A stretch of DNA of 19,392 bases from contig NZ_LWHB01000027.1 in the NCBI RefSeq assembly GCF_001889065.1, positions 1 through 19,392 on the forward strand, written 5' to 3'. Positions 1-6,962 of the stretch are shown piece by piece (positions within the stretch are counted from its first letter, which is position 1; every line of letters begins with the position of its first letter). Origin of the DNA: Suttonella ornithocola (GTDB taxonomy: Bacteria > Pseudomonadota > Gammaproteobacteria > Cardiobacteriales > Cardiobacteriaceae). A model generated the notes under the pieces. That model searched no databases. It had not been told where the DNA came from and saw nothing but the letters and a program-made list of their open reading frames with translations. The position numbers and the translations under genes are program-made.

Positions 1-2035
1 CTTTCAGCATCAATACTTCCGATGGCTTACGTTTTACAATGACAGTTCCATTATCACCAGTGTATTGTGTCTCAACGTTAGCAACTTGCTTAGTAATGCT
101 ATCATCAACGTATTTCTTATTCGCTACATCACCAGCTTCTGTTGGTGCAGCAACATTAGTGATTTTCTTATCACCCATGTTGATTCCATTATCTTTGTTA
201 ATGGTTATCGGTCCAACATTAATGTTGTCAAATAATACGTCTTTCTTCGTTGCAACTTTGATTCCACCATTTTCATTCGTCAAGGTGATGTTATCGCCTG
301 TAATGAAGTTCGCTGTATTATTAGTCTTCGTCAATGTTTTCACTGCATTACCATCAATTTGTGTGACAACTTCTTGTTTTGCATCATCAGCAAGAGAGAT
401 GGTGATATCTCTATCGTTGCGGGCAAGGGTGATGTTTTTACCGGCTTTGAAGGTAACAGTGTCATCTGCACCGACTTTGGTAGCATCTTTGGTTGAATTA
501 TCCGCTAATTTTCCACCATCGGCAGCCGCTTGGATTTTCCAGCCTTTTTGTAAATTAGTGATAGCTCCAGTATTAGTAGAGATGTTAGTTGTATTGCCTG
601 CTATTGCTGTTTCGTTAGCTTTAACTTGATCTTTCAAGTCTTTGGTTGAAATTGTATAGGTTCCATCATCAGCTAAAGTAACTTTTGTGCCTTCTTCACC
701 TTTAAGTGTAATTGCTTTTTCAGTAGTAGGCGTGTATTCAACTTTTTGGTTTCCGCCATCTACTTTGAAAGTTAGTTTTTGCAATTCAGAAGTGTTAACT
801 TTGTTATTTAAAGCAGTCTCTAATTTATCTGTTTTAATTACTACATTGTTTGTATTACTATCTGAATCAGTTTCAATGTATTTGCCATCCCCATTAATCG
901 CTATTACGTTATTTGAGTTATTCAACATTACTGCAGACCCACTATCACCATTCACTTGAATAGCTGACAAAGCATTGGCACTACCGCTTGTTGATTTAGA
1001 AGTGATGGTATATGTATTTGTATTTGGATCATAATCAACCCAAGTAGTTCCCGCCCCTGTCAAAGTAACTTTATTCCCGAATTTCACTAAGCTACTTTTG
1101 TTTTTTGAATTTGTCGCAGTTGAACTAATACTCCCAGAATTATCTCCATTAGCGAATGTAATACCACCATTTTCCAGCACACTAAAAAGTTGTGAACCGT
1201 TGATGGCATCGGTGGAGGTGGATGAAATCGCGCCCGGTGCAACGTTAACGATTTGACGTTCTTTGCCATTATCACCGACACTCGCTACACCCGTAGCAGT
1301 GCCTGCGAAACTGGTGTAATCGATGTTATTTTTCCTAAGGTTTGGAACGTTTTTGTACGCTTTATCTTTTGCACCATAGCCCAGCACCACGCTGTTGGCA
1401 TTGGTCGCTTCTGCCGTACTGCCCAAAACCGCACTTTTATTTGCACCAGTGGCTTTTGAAGCATAACCAATCGCAACGGCATCAGTTGAGGTTTGAATAT
1501 TAGAAGTAGAGCCAATAGCAATTGAATGATTGGTTACCACTTTATTATCAGAATTACCAACTTTTGCACCTTGCCCAGCTGCTCCGTTGCCTCCAATCGC
1601 AATTGAGCCCTCACCATAACTTAAGACATTTGCTCCAATACCAATACCACCGACACTACCAACACCATTCCATTTACCAATTCCAACAGAGTTCTCAGCA
1701 TTTTTATTATTGGGATTACAACCATCTTGAAAACTTCCAGAAATTGCTTCAAGTCTCTTCATCTCAGCTGTGTTGTTAGCCGCCTTAGCTTGTTTGTAGG
1801 CTTCAGAATCTTTCATTGAAATAATGCTAATATTGTCGCAGGCTGCCATCGCAGGCATTGATGCGCCAACACCGATCGCCATCAATAGCGCAGCAACAAT
1901 AGGGCGAATGAAGAAAGTATGATATATGCAGCTAGTCCTTGTCTCTGAAGAACTACTTTTGCCTTTGGCGATTTCGGGCACAGCCACCCAAGTGCCTAGG
2001 GATTCGTTATATTGTGTTTTATAAATTTTGTTCAT
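1..2035 (-). CDS. Trimeric autotransporter adhesin (YadA-like), 3' end outside window
   Basis: Surface adhesin of the type Vc secretion class, which trimerises in the outer membrane. An uninterrupted frame of 678 codons starts at the ATG at 2035 and runs off the left edge, so the C-terminal beta-barrel anchor is not visible. Residues 1-26 form an extended signal peptide region (MNKIYKTQYNESLGTWVAV and onward), followed by a hydrophobic core and an A-M-A-A cleavage region near residues 62-65. From about 116 to 216 there are left-handed beta-roll head repeats (SVGIG, SIAIGG, AVAIGY, SVVLGY). A neck follows at 257-284 (RQIVNVAPGAI, DAINGSQLF). The stalk contains a KGW motif near 497-499 and a second short neck near 615-645 (MGDKKITNVA, ANKKYVDD). 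Two cysteines (66 and 106) bracket a helical-looking stretch before the head. The family call is firm; the ligand is unknown. It is a separate unit from the suf genes. Confidence 0.93.
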   Translation of the reverse strand, partial: MNKIYKTQYNESLGTWVAVPEIAKGKSSSSETRTSCIYHTFFIRPIVAALLMAIGVGASMPAMAACDNISIISMKDSEAYKQAKAANNTAEMKRLEAISGSFQDGCNPNNKNAENSVGIGKWNGVGSVGGIGIGANVLSYGEGSIAIGGNGAAGQGAKVGNSDNKVVTNHSIAIGSTSNIQTSTDAVAIGYASKATGANKSAVLGSTAEATNANSVVLGYGAKDKAYKNVPNLRKNNIDYTSFAGTATGVASVGDNGKERQIVNVAPGAISSTSTDAINGSQLFSVLENGGITFANGDNSGSISSTATNSKNKSSLVKFGNKVTLTGAGTTWVDYDPNTNTYTITSKSTSGSANALSAIQVNGDSGSAVMLNNSNNVIAINGDGKYIETDSDSNTNNVVIKTDKLETALNNKVNTSELQKLTFKVDGGNQKVEYTPTTEKAITLKGEEGTKVTLADDGTYTISTKDLKDQVKANETAIAGNTTNISTNTGAITNLQKGWKIQAAADGGKLADNSTKDATKVGADDTVTFKAGKNITLARNDRDITISLADDAKQEVVTQIDGNAVKTLTKTNNTANFITGDNITLTNENGGIKVATKKDVLFDNINVGPITINKDNGINMGDKKITNVAAPTEAGDVANKKYVDDSITKQVANVETQYTGDNGTVIVKRKPSEVLMLK

Positions 2036-2160
2036 TTTGAACCTATTTTGTTCTTAAAAATAAATGAATAAGATAATGTATAAAAGCAGTTATCAAACCC
2101 CAAAAGAAAATCCCTATGTTTTACAAACAAGTAGAGATTTCTTTTTTTAAAAAACTAATT
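2036..2160 (-). promoter_or_regulatory. Probable adhesin promoter region
   Basis: This AT-rich leader separates sufT from the adhesin. Reading toward the adhesin there is a TTGATA (2091-2096), then a TATACA (2077-2082) and a TATCTT (2070-2075). TTGATA to TATCTT leaves only a 15-bp spacer, so the exact -35/-10 pair is uncertain. An A-tract/T-tract junction at about 2141-2154 could act as a curved upstream element. A weak TAGG sits about 7 bases before the ATG. The separate function and the spacing from sufT argue for an independent promoter, but the elements are not strong. Confidence 0.3.
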
Positions 2161-2162
2161 GT

Positions 2163-2182
2163 TTATCAAAAATTATTGATAA
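2163..2182 (-). terminator. Possible weak terminator after sufT
   Basis: TTATCAA (2176-2182 read on the minus strand) and TTGATAA (2163-2169) form a 7-bp inverted repeat with a 6-base loop, directly after the sufT stop codon. A run of six T residues follows a few bases further on in the transcript direction. The stem is almost entirely A-T, so as an intrinsic terminator it would be weak. Its position at the end of the operon is the main support. Confidence 0.35.
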
Positions 2183-2183
2183 T

Positions 2184-2540
2184 TTAAATCATATTAAGCT
2201 CAATCTTAGCGCGTAAGCTCATCATTTCCATCCGCCATGGCGGATCCCATTCCATGTGGACAGCGCAATTTTCTACGCCATCAACTTTTTCAACAGCTTC
2301 TTTTACCCAATCAGGCATTACACCAGCAACAGGGCAACCAGGGGCTGTTAAAGTCATATGAATATTTGCCTCACCGGTGCGCTTATCATATTTAATATCA
2401 TAAATTAACCCAAGCTCATAAATATCAACTGGAATTTCAGGATCATAAACCGTTTTAAGCTGTTCGATAATATCGCGTTCTACTGGTGATAAGGTTGGGT
2501 CATCTAAATCTTTTTGAAAAGGGACTTCATCTAATTCCAT
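2184..2540 (-). CDS. sufT: SufT, MIP18/DUF59-family Fe-S assembly protein
   Basis: A 118-residue protein of the MIP18/DUF59 family, implicated in maturation or delivery of Fe-S clusters in the cytoplasm. It carries the family hallmarks: DPEIPVDIYELGLIY at residues 33-47, TAPGCP at 65-70 with the conserved cysteine C69, and WDPPWRMEMMS near 98-108. It is the last gene of the suf operon, 15 bases after sufU. AGAG lies about 8 bases before the ATG and serves as a ribosome binding site. The position at the end of a sufBCDSU series is the usual one for sufT and supports the call. The mechanism of SufT proteins is only partly understood. Confidence 0.9.
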   Translation of the reverse strand: MELDEVPFQKDLDDPTLSPVERDIIEQLKTVYDPEIPVDIYELGLIYDIKYDKRTGEANIHMTLTAPGCPVAGVMPDWVKEAVEKVDGVENCAVHMEWDPPWRMEMMSLRAKIELNMI

Positions 2541-2555
2541 AATTATTCTCTTTTA

Positions 2556-2996
2556 TCATTCTGTTTTGGCTTGGGTATTACCATTGAGTGCTGCTTCTAA
2601 TGTATGCCATGCCAACGTTGCACATTTTACACGCGCAGGATAATCACGCACGCCTGCCAAAACTTTTAATTTTCCAACACTATCAGGAATAGCATCTTGT
2701 GTAGTGGCAATATGGTGAAACTGCTGATAAAGTGCTTCAAATTCAGCAATAGTTTTACCTTTTGCTAACTCAGTCATAAGCGAAGCACTGGCTTTGGAAA
2801 TCGCACACCCATCGCCGATAAAGCTCACATCTGCTATCAAGTCATTTTCAACTTTTACAAAGATTTTTAAATTATCTCCGCATAGCGGATTATGTCCCGT
2901 TGCATGGTGTGTACAAGGCTCGAGTGCATGAAAATTACGCGGCTTTTTACTATGGTCAAGAATGACTTCTTGATAAAGATTCTGTAGAGGATTCAT
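2556..2996 (-). CDS. sufU: SufU, zinc-dependent sulfurtransferase partner of SufS
   Basis: A 146-residue IscU-fold protein. It shows PLCGD (C39, D41), GDGCAIS (C64) and RVKCATLAW (C125), matching the zinc-binding Cys/Asp/Cys/Cys set of Bacillus SufU (C41, D43, C66, C128). The longer spacing between the second and third cysteines (residues 79-106) is the SufU-specific insertion that IscU lacks. The IscU-typical LPPVK motif is absent; the equivalent site reads YPARVKC. In characterised systems SufU accepts persulfide sulfur from SufS and takes the place of SufE. It lies between sufS (81-bp gap) and sufT. No good Shine-Dalgarno precedes the ATG, only AAAAGAAAA. I place it as SufU rather than an IscU scaffold. 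Confidence 0.9.
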   Translation of the reverse strand: MNPLQNLYQEVILDHSKKPRNFHALEPCTHHATGHNPLCGDNLKIFVKVENDLIADVSFIGDGCAISKASASLMTELAKGKTIAEFEALYQQFHHIATTQDAIPDSVGKLKVLAGVRDYPARVKCATLAWHTLEAALNGNTQAKTE

Positions 2997-3077
2997 AAAT
3001 ATTTTCTTTTAATACAATAAAATGATTAGATATTTTCACTCGCTTAAGATAGTTCATCTCAAATAAACTAAAAAATT

Positions 3078-4289
3078 TCAAGCAAATAATGCTTGAACAC
3101 GCTTTGCTGACTGCACGAGCTGCTCAACATCCTGCGCATTATTGTAAGCCGCAAAAGAAGCACGAATCGTTGCTGGCACACCAAAACGTTGCATCACTGG
3201 TTCGGCACAATGATGTCCTACACGCACTGCTACACCACAACTATCCATAATCGTGCCAGCATCATGTGGATGCACACCATCAATCACAAAAGAAATCACT
3301 GCTGCTTTTTCGCGTGCATTACCAATAATTCGTATACCGCCTAATGCCAATAACTCACGCTCTGCCTGTGCTCGTAAGAGATTTTCCCAAAGTGCAATAT
3401 CCACTTTCGCTCGCCAATGACTAAACCATTCTAGAGCGGCACCTAAACCAATCACTTCCACAATTGGCGGTGTACCTGCTTCAAATTTTATTGGTGGTGG
3501 TGCATATTGTGTTTTTTCAAAACTCACTGACAAAATCATATCGCCACCGGTTTGATATGGTGACATTTTTTCTAGCCACTCATAGCGACCATATAATATG
3601 CCCACCGCAGTTGGTCCATAAATCTTATGTCCCGAAAAAACATAAAAATCACAATTTAATGCCTGCACATCTACAGGCAAATGCGCAACCGCCTGCGCAC
3701 CATCAATAATTGTTACCGCACCTTGTGCTTTAGCGCACTGAATTAAATTCGCTATAGGGTTAATCGTACCAAGCGCATTAGAAACGTGCGCGCAAGAAAA
3801 AATTTTCACACCGTCCAATAGCGCGTCAAAATCTTCTAAAATCAACTCACCATTATCATCCATCGGCACAACTACTAATTCCGCACCAAAACGCTGACAC
3901 GCTACTTGCCACGGCACGATATTCGCATGATGCTCCATTGCAGTAATTAGCACCTTATCTCCACGCTGCAATACCACTTCACTCAACGAAGATGCCAATA
4001 AATTCAGTGCATCTGTTGTACCTTTGGTAAATACGATTTCTTCAGCACGCGCCGCACCGATAAAATCTGCGACTTGCGCACGCACACGGTCATATTGCAA
4101 AGTTAATTGCTGTGACAAATAATGCACGCCACGATGAATATTACTGTAATCCTGCGCCATGCAATGACTCATTGCATCAATGACCACTTGCGGTTTTTGC
4201 GTACTCGCCGCATTATCCAAATAAGCCAACCGTTGTCCGTGAATTGTGCGCTTAAAGATAGGAAAATCCTCATTGAGTATCGCACTCAT
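3078..4289 (-). CDS. sufS: SufS, group II cysteine desulfurase
   Basis: A 403-residue PLP enzyme that converts cysteine to alanine and provides persulfide sulfur for Fe-S cluster assembly. Visible features are the N-terminal YLDNAASTQKP, the TEGTT-like TKGTTDALN near 88-96, EHHAN at 119-123, DGAQ at 196-199, the PLP-binding FSGHK (K222), and RVGHHCAEP with the catalytic C361. The position of C361 equals that of Bacillus subtilis SufS, which fits pairing with SufU. Length is normal for the family. Its ATG overlaps the sufD stop codon (ATGA), so translation is probably coupled, and GGGAGAG gives a ribosome binding site inside the end of sufD. Confidence 0.97.
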   Translation of the reverse strand: MSAILNEDFPIFKRTIHGQRLAYLDNAASTQKPQVVIDAMSHCMAQDYSNIHRGVHYLSQQLTLQYDRVRAQVADFIGAARAEEIVFTKGTTDALNLLASSLSEVVLQRGDKVLITAMEHHANIVPWQVACQRFGAELVVVPMDDNGELILEDFDALLDGVKIFSCAHVSNALGTINPIANLIQCAKAQGAVTIIDGAQAVAHLPVDVQALNCDFYVFSGHKIYGPTAVGILYGRYEWLEKMSPYQTGGDMILSVSFEKTQYAPPPIKFEAGTPPIVEVIGLGAALEWFSHWRAKVDIALWENLLRAQAERELLALGGIRIIGNAREKAAVISFVIDGVHPHDAGTIMDSCGVAVRVGHHCAEPVMQRFGVPATIRASFAAYNNAQDVEQLVQSAKRVQALFA

Positions 4290-5404
4290 TCTTGCTCTCC
4301 CTGCATCACGCTAATAATGGCTTCATTAAACTGCGCTGTCATTTCTTCATCTTCGAGAATCGTTGCTTCTTGCAAGAAGCCTAGCGTTAACATTTTCTGC
4401 GCTTCTTCCAAGCCAATACCGCGACTTTGCAAATAAAATACCGCTTCCGCATCTAAAAAACCAACTGTTGAACCATGCGCACATTGCACATCATCAGCAT
4501 AAATTTCCAAACGTGGTACAGAATGCGATTTCGCCGACTTATCCAATAAAATATAGCGACTATCCTGACGAGCATCTGTTTTCTGCGCTCCATACGCTAC
4601 ATAAATTAGTCCATCAAAAATTCCTTGCGCTTGCTCACGCAACACGCCACGTACAACTTGCTGACTAGTACAATTCTCTGCCAAATGCCGAACTTGCACA
4701 TGAAAATCGGCAACTTCCTCGCCAGCAGTCATCTGCACACCGCCAAACTTAAAATGTGCATCTTCTGCTTGCAACTCTGCAACTACATCCAAGCGCGCCA
4801 GTACACTCGAATGCAAAGCGGCGTTTACATTTGCCTCACTGCCTCTTGCTTGCAATACGCGCCATTCCATTACCTGCGCACTTGCTGCTTCACCACTTGC
4901 CCAACATACCGCATCAAGCGCCGCATTTTCTGCAAGCTCAAATTCTATCAGTGAAACCTGAGCGCCATTTGCAACAGCAGCTACGTCCATCCATAAGCAT
5001 AACCGCGCATCTTTGCCTAATCGCACACGCACACGAGAGAACTGCATATCACGCTGACGTTGACTAATATTGAGCGCCTCAACCTGTGTACTTGCAAAAT
5101 TTTCCGGCACATCAATCACAAGCGTTTCATTCAGCAAACTTACATTCAATGCTGCAAATGGCGCTTGATTAAAGGCTTGCCATTCATGCGCATCTTCAAC
5201 CAGATTTTCTGCCAACTCATCCGCCAACATTGACTGATAATCCGCGCCAGTCATTCGCCATTTCTTACTGCGTAACGCCTTTAACGGCGTCCAACGCCAA
5301 TCTTCCGCTTTTGAAAGCACAGGATAATTTTGTATAGCTTCCGCTGCTTGCGCATTAAAAATTGTGGCTTGCTCCAATAATCCTGCTAAAAAATTATCCG
5401 CCAT
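4286..5404 (-). CDS. sufD: SufD, scaffold subunit of SufBCD
   Basis: A 372-residue protein of the SufB/SufD beta-helix family. SufD forms the SufBC2D complex on which clusters are built. The C-terminal half is the conserved part: C308 and H310 in VQCAHGSTVG correspond to the functionally important C358/H360 region of E. coli SufD, and FYLQSRGIGLEEAQ follows. The N-terminal third is divergent, and the protein is about 50 residues shorter than E. coli SufD (423). It is separated from sufC by two bases and overlaps sufS by four. The GGGGG just before the ATG, lying in the end of sufC, may serve as the ribosome binding site. Confidence 0.93.
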   Translation of the reverse strand: MADNFLAGLLEQATIFNAQAAEAIQNYPVLSKAEDWRWTPLKALRSKKWRMTGADYQSMLADELAENLVEDAHEWQAFNQAPFAALNVSLLNETLVIDVPENFASTQVEALNISQRQRDMQFSRVRVRLGKDARLCLWMDVAAVANGAQVSLIEFELAENAALDAVCWASGEAASAQVMEWRVLQARGSEANVNAALHSSVLARLDVVAELQAEDAHFKFGGVQMTAGEEVADFHVQVRHLAENCTSQQVVRGVLREQAQGIFDGLIYVAYGAQKTDARQDSRYILLDKSAKSHSVPRLEIYADDVQCAHGSTVGFLDAEAVFYLQSRGIGLEEAQKMLTLGFLQEATILEDEEMTAQFNEAIISVMQGEQE

Positions 5405-5406
5405 GA

Positions 5407-6174
5407 TTACCCCCGTGCAGCGCCAGCATCTTCACGATAATCCGCATATCCTCGTGCTTCTAACTCCAGTGCCAATTCCTTACCGCCACTTTCCACAATC
5501 TCGCCATTCACCAACACATGCACATAATCTGGCACAATATATTCCAACAAGCGCTGATAATGCGTAATCACCAAAAACGAACGACCTGCATCCCGTAGCG
5601 CATTCACCCCATCAGCGACCACACGCAACGCATCAATATCCAAACCAGAATCTGTTTCATCTAAAATTGCTAATTTGGGTTCTAATACCGCCATTTGCAA
5701 AATCTCATTGCGCTTTTTCTCACCGCCAGAAAAACCCACATTCACTGGACGACTTAAAAACGACTCTGGCATCTTTACCGTTTTCATGCGCGCTTGTAAC
5801 AATTCGTAAAACTCCATCGCATCGACTTCTGGCTTGCCTTCATAAGCCCGCTTGGCATTTAACGCTGATTTTAGGAAATACATATTCGATACGCCAGGAA
5901 TTTCTACAGGATACTGAAATGCCAAAAATACCCCCGCGCGAGCACGGTCTTCCGGATCCATTTCTAGCAAATCTTCACCTTGATAAATCACGCCGCCTTC
6001 CGTAACCGAATATCCCTCACGACCAGCTAATACATTCGCTAATGTTGATTTACCCGAACCATTCGGCCCCATAATCGCGTGCACTTCACCTGCACCAATT
6101 TTTAAATCAATTCCATTGAGAATTTGTTTATTCTCTTCCTCAATCTCAACGTGTAAATTTTTAATTTCTAACAT
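5407..6174 (-). CDS. sufC: SufC, ABC-type ATPase of SufBCD
   Basis: A 255-residue cytoplasmic ATPase that drives conformational change in the SufB-SufD scaffold; it is not a transporter. Walker A is GPNGSGKST (36-44, K42), the signature is FSGGEKKRNE (148-157), Walker B is LAILDETDSGLDID (168-181), and the H-loop histidine is H205 in VITHYQR. The ETDSGLDIDAL sequence is the usual SufC variant. A GAGAG Shine-Dalgarno lies 5 bases before the ATG. In this operon sufC does not follow sufB directly, because a membrane-protein gene lies between them, with a 64-bp gap upstream of sufC. Confidence 0.97.
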   Translation of the reverse strand: MLEIKNLHVEIEEENKQILNGIDLKIGAGEVHAIMGPNGSGKSTLANVLAGREGYSVTEGGVIYQGEDLLEMDPEDRARAGVFLAFQYPVEIPGVSNMYFLKSALNAKRAYEGKPEVDAMEFYELLQARMKTVKMPESFLSRPVNVGFSGGEKKRNEILQMAVLEPKLAILDETDSGLDIDALRVVADGVNALRDAGRSFLVITHYQRLLEYIVPDYVHVLVNGEIVESGGKELALELEARGYADYREDAGAARG

Positions 6175-6238
6175 AATACTCTCAATATTTTAAAAAAATT
6201 TATTTCTTCTCTTTAATAACGTAAATTGCAATGGCATT

Positions 6239-6802
6239 TTAAGAAAAGAATTGAATATACAAAAACAGAATTACTGAAACTAACCCGAACCCTATAACCA
6301 AAGGAAACAATGACCACAGCCCATCTTTACGACCACTTTCACCATGAATTTTCCTACGCAAAAACAACATCATCCCAATCAGCGGCATCCATAAAATCAT
6401 CCAATAAAAGAAAAAAATATTTACCAACCATACAATAAGAAAAGCGATAAAATTACTATCAGGAATGGGATAAGCCGCAAACTCAGTCCACCAAAAATAA
6501 AAAAGTAAATATCCGCTTGAAAATAATCCTAATCGTAAAGCCCAAGATAAACGACAAACGAAAAATAAAAGCAAAGGAAAGCCAAGCAACACCACATAAT
6601 AAAGCATTGTCATTTCGCGTCTATGCGGAAGATATTGGCAACATAATCCTCTTGCTTGTTGTGCCGTCCACCAAACATAAGGAATAAGCGCTAAGGCGGA
6701 TAAAACATAAATGAACAACTCTGCTTGTAGCGATGACTGTGCTTTCAAATCATGATAACGCGCTTTAATGCTTGCAACGACTTTATCTGTTAATTTTTTC
6801 AT
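6239..6802 (-). CDS. Unidentified small multi-pass membrane protein inside the suf operon
   Basis: I do not recognise this 187-residue protein. It begins with a charged, probably cytoplasmic segment (1-27) and has hydrophobic segments near 29-45, 67-83, 90-105, 117-148 (long enough for one or two helices) and 163-184. It is rich in Trp, Tyr and Phe, with a cysteine pair at 54-55. A short basic loop (RRKIHGESGRKD) lies at 149-160. I chose the ATG at 6802 because GAGGAAG sits 4-10 bases upstream; an in-frame extension to 6919 would run through the predicted promoter and repeats. It sits between sufB and sufC, where no gene is normally found. A transport or membrane-linked role in Fe-S metabolism is possible, but nothing in the sequence shows it. 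It may also be an unrelated insertion. Confidence 0.75.
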   Translation of the reverse strand: MKKLTDKVVASIKARYHDLKAQSSLQAELFIYVLSALALIPYVWWTAQQARGLCCQYLPHRREMTMLYYVVLLGFPLLLFFVCRLSWALRLGLFSSGYLLFYFWWTEFAAYPIPDSNFIAFLIVWLVNIFFFYWMILWMPLIGMMLFLRRKIHGESGRKDGLWSLFPLVIGFGLVSVILFLYIQFFS

Positions 6803-6832
6803 CTCACTTCCTCTTTCTAGTACCCAAAGGTC

Positions 6833-6838
6833 ATCATA
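6833..6838 (-). promoter_or_regulatory. -10 element of an internal promoter for the membrane-protein gene
   Basis: TATGAT matches the sigma70 -10 consensus at five of six positions and lies 30 bases before the ATG at 6802, leaving room for a short leader containing the ribosome binding site. At 17 bp upstream the hexamer is ACAGTT, which is a poor -35. The weak -35, overlapped by direct repeats, suggests activator-dependent initiation. A transcript from here could also run into sufCDSUT. Confidence 0.5.
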
Positions 6839-6843
6839 AAAAG

Positions 6844-6876
6844 GAAAAATGAAGAAACTGTGAAGACTGTGTGAAG
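6844..6876 (-). repeat. Three 11-bp direct repeats, candidate OmpR/PhoB-family binding site
   Basis: Read on the minus strand there are three consecutive units with an exact 11-bp period: CTTCACACAGT (6866-6876), CTTCACAGTTT (6855-6865) and CTTCATTTTTC (6844-6854). CTTCA is identical in all three. The array ends 5 bp before the TATGAT -10 and covers the -35 position. This is the architecture used by OmpR/PhoB-type winged-helix regulators. The unit is not a clear match to the E. coli pho box, so the regulator cannot be named. Confidence 0.5.
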
Positions 6877-6962
6877 TTTTCACGTAAGGCGATATGTTTT
6901 TAGCAGCACAAAGCAACATAACCTTTTCTCTAAAGCAGAAGTGGTTTTATCATGATGCTTAA

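Noticed and set aside
39..629. A 196-codon open frame on the plus strand, plus a shorter one at 687-959
   Set aside because: They lie opposite the adhesin stalk, whose minus-strand frame shows clear family motifs. The plus-strand products look like low-complexity hydrophobic shadows of the repetitive stalk codons.
1087..1521. Two short minus-strand frames inside the adhesin that might suggest a frameshifted gene
   Set aside because: They are in a different frame from the adhesin. The true frame reads without a stop from 2035 to position 2 and keeps head and neck motifs across this region.
1838..1849. Lipobox-like M-A-A-C at the end of the adhesin signal peptide
   Set aside because: Position -3 is Met rather than Leu/Val/Ile, and the extended signal peptide and trimeric autotransporter architecture argue for ordinary signal peptidase I cleavage.
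3464..6005. Several plus-strand open frames of 67-112 codons across sufS, sufD and sufC
   Set aside because: All lie opposite well-supported suf genes. The products show no domain and have biased, His- and Leu-rich composition typical of antisense shadows.
6803..6919. A 39-residue N-terminal extension of the membrane protein
   Set aside because: It would run through the -10, the direct repeats and a strong Shine-Dalgarno, all of which fit the start at 6802 better.
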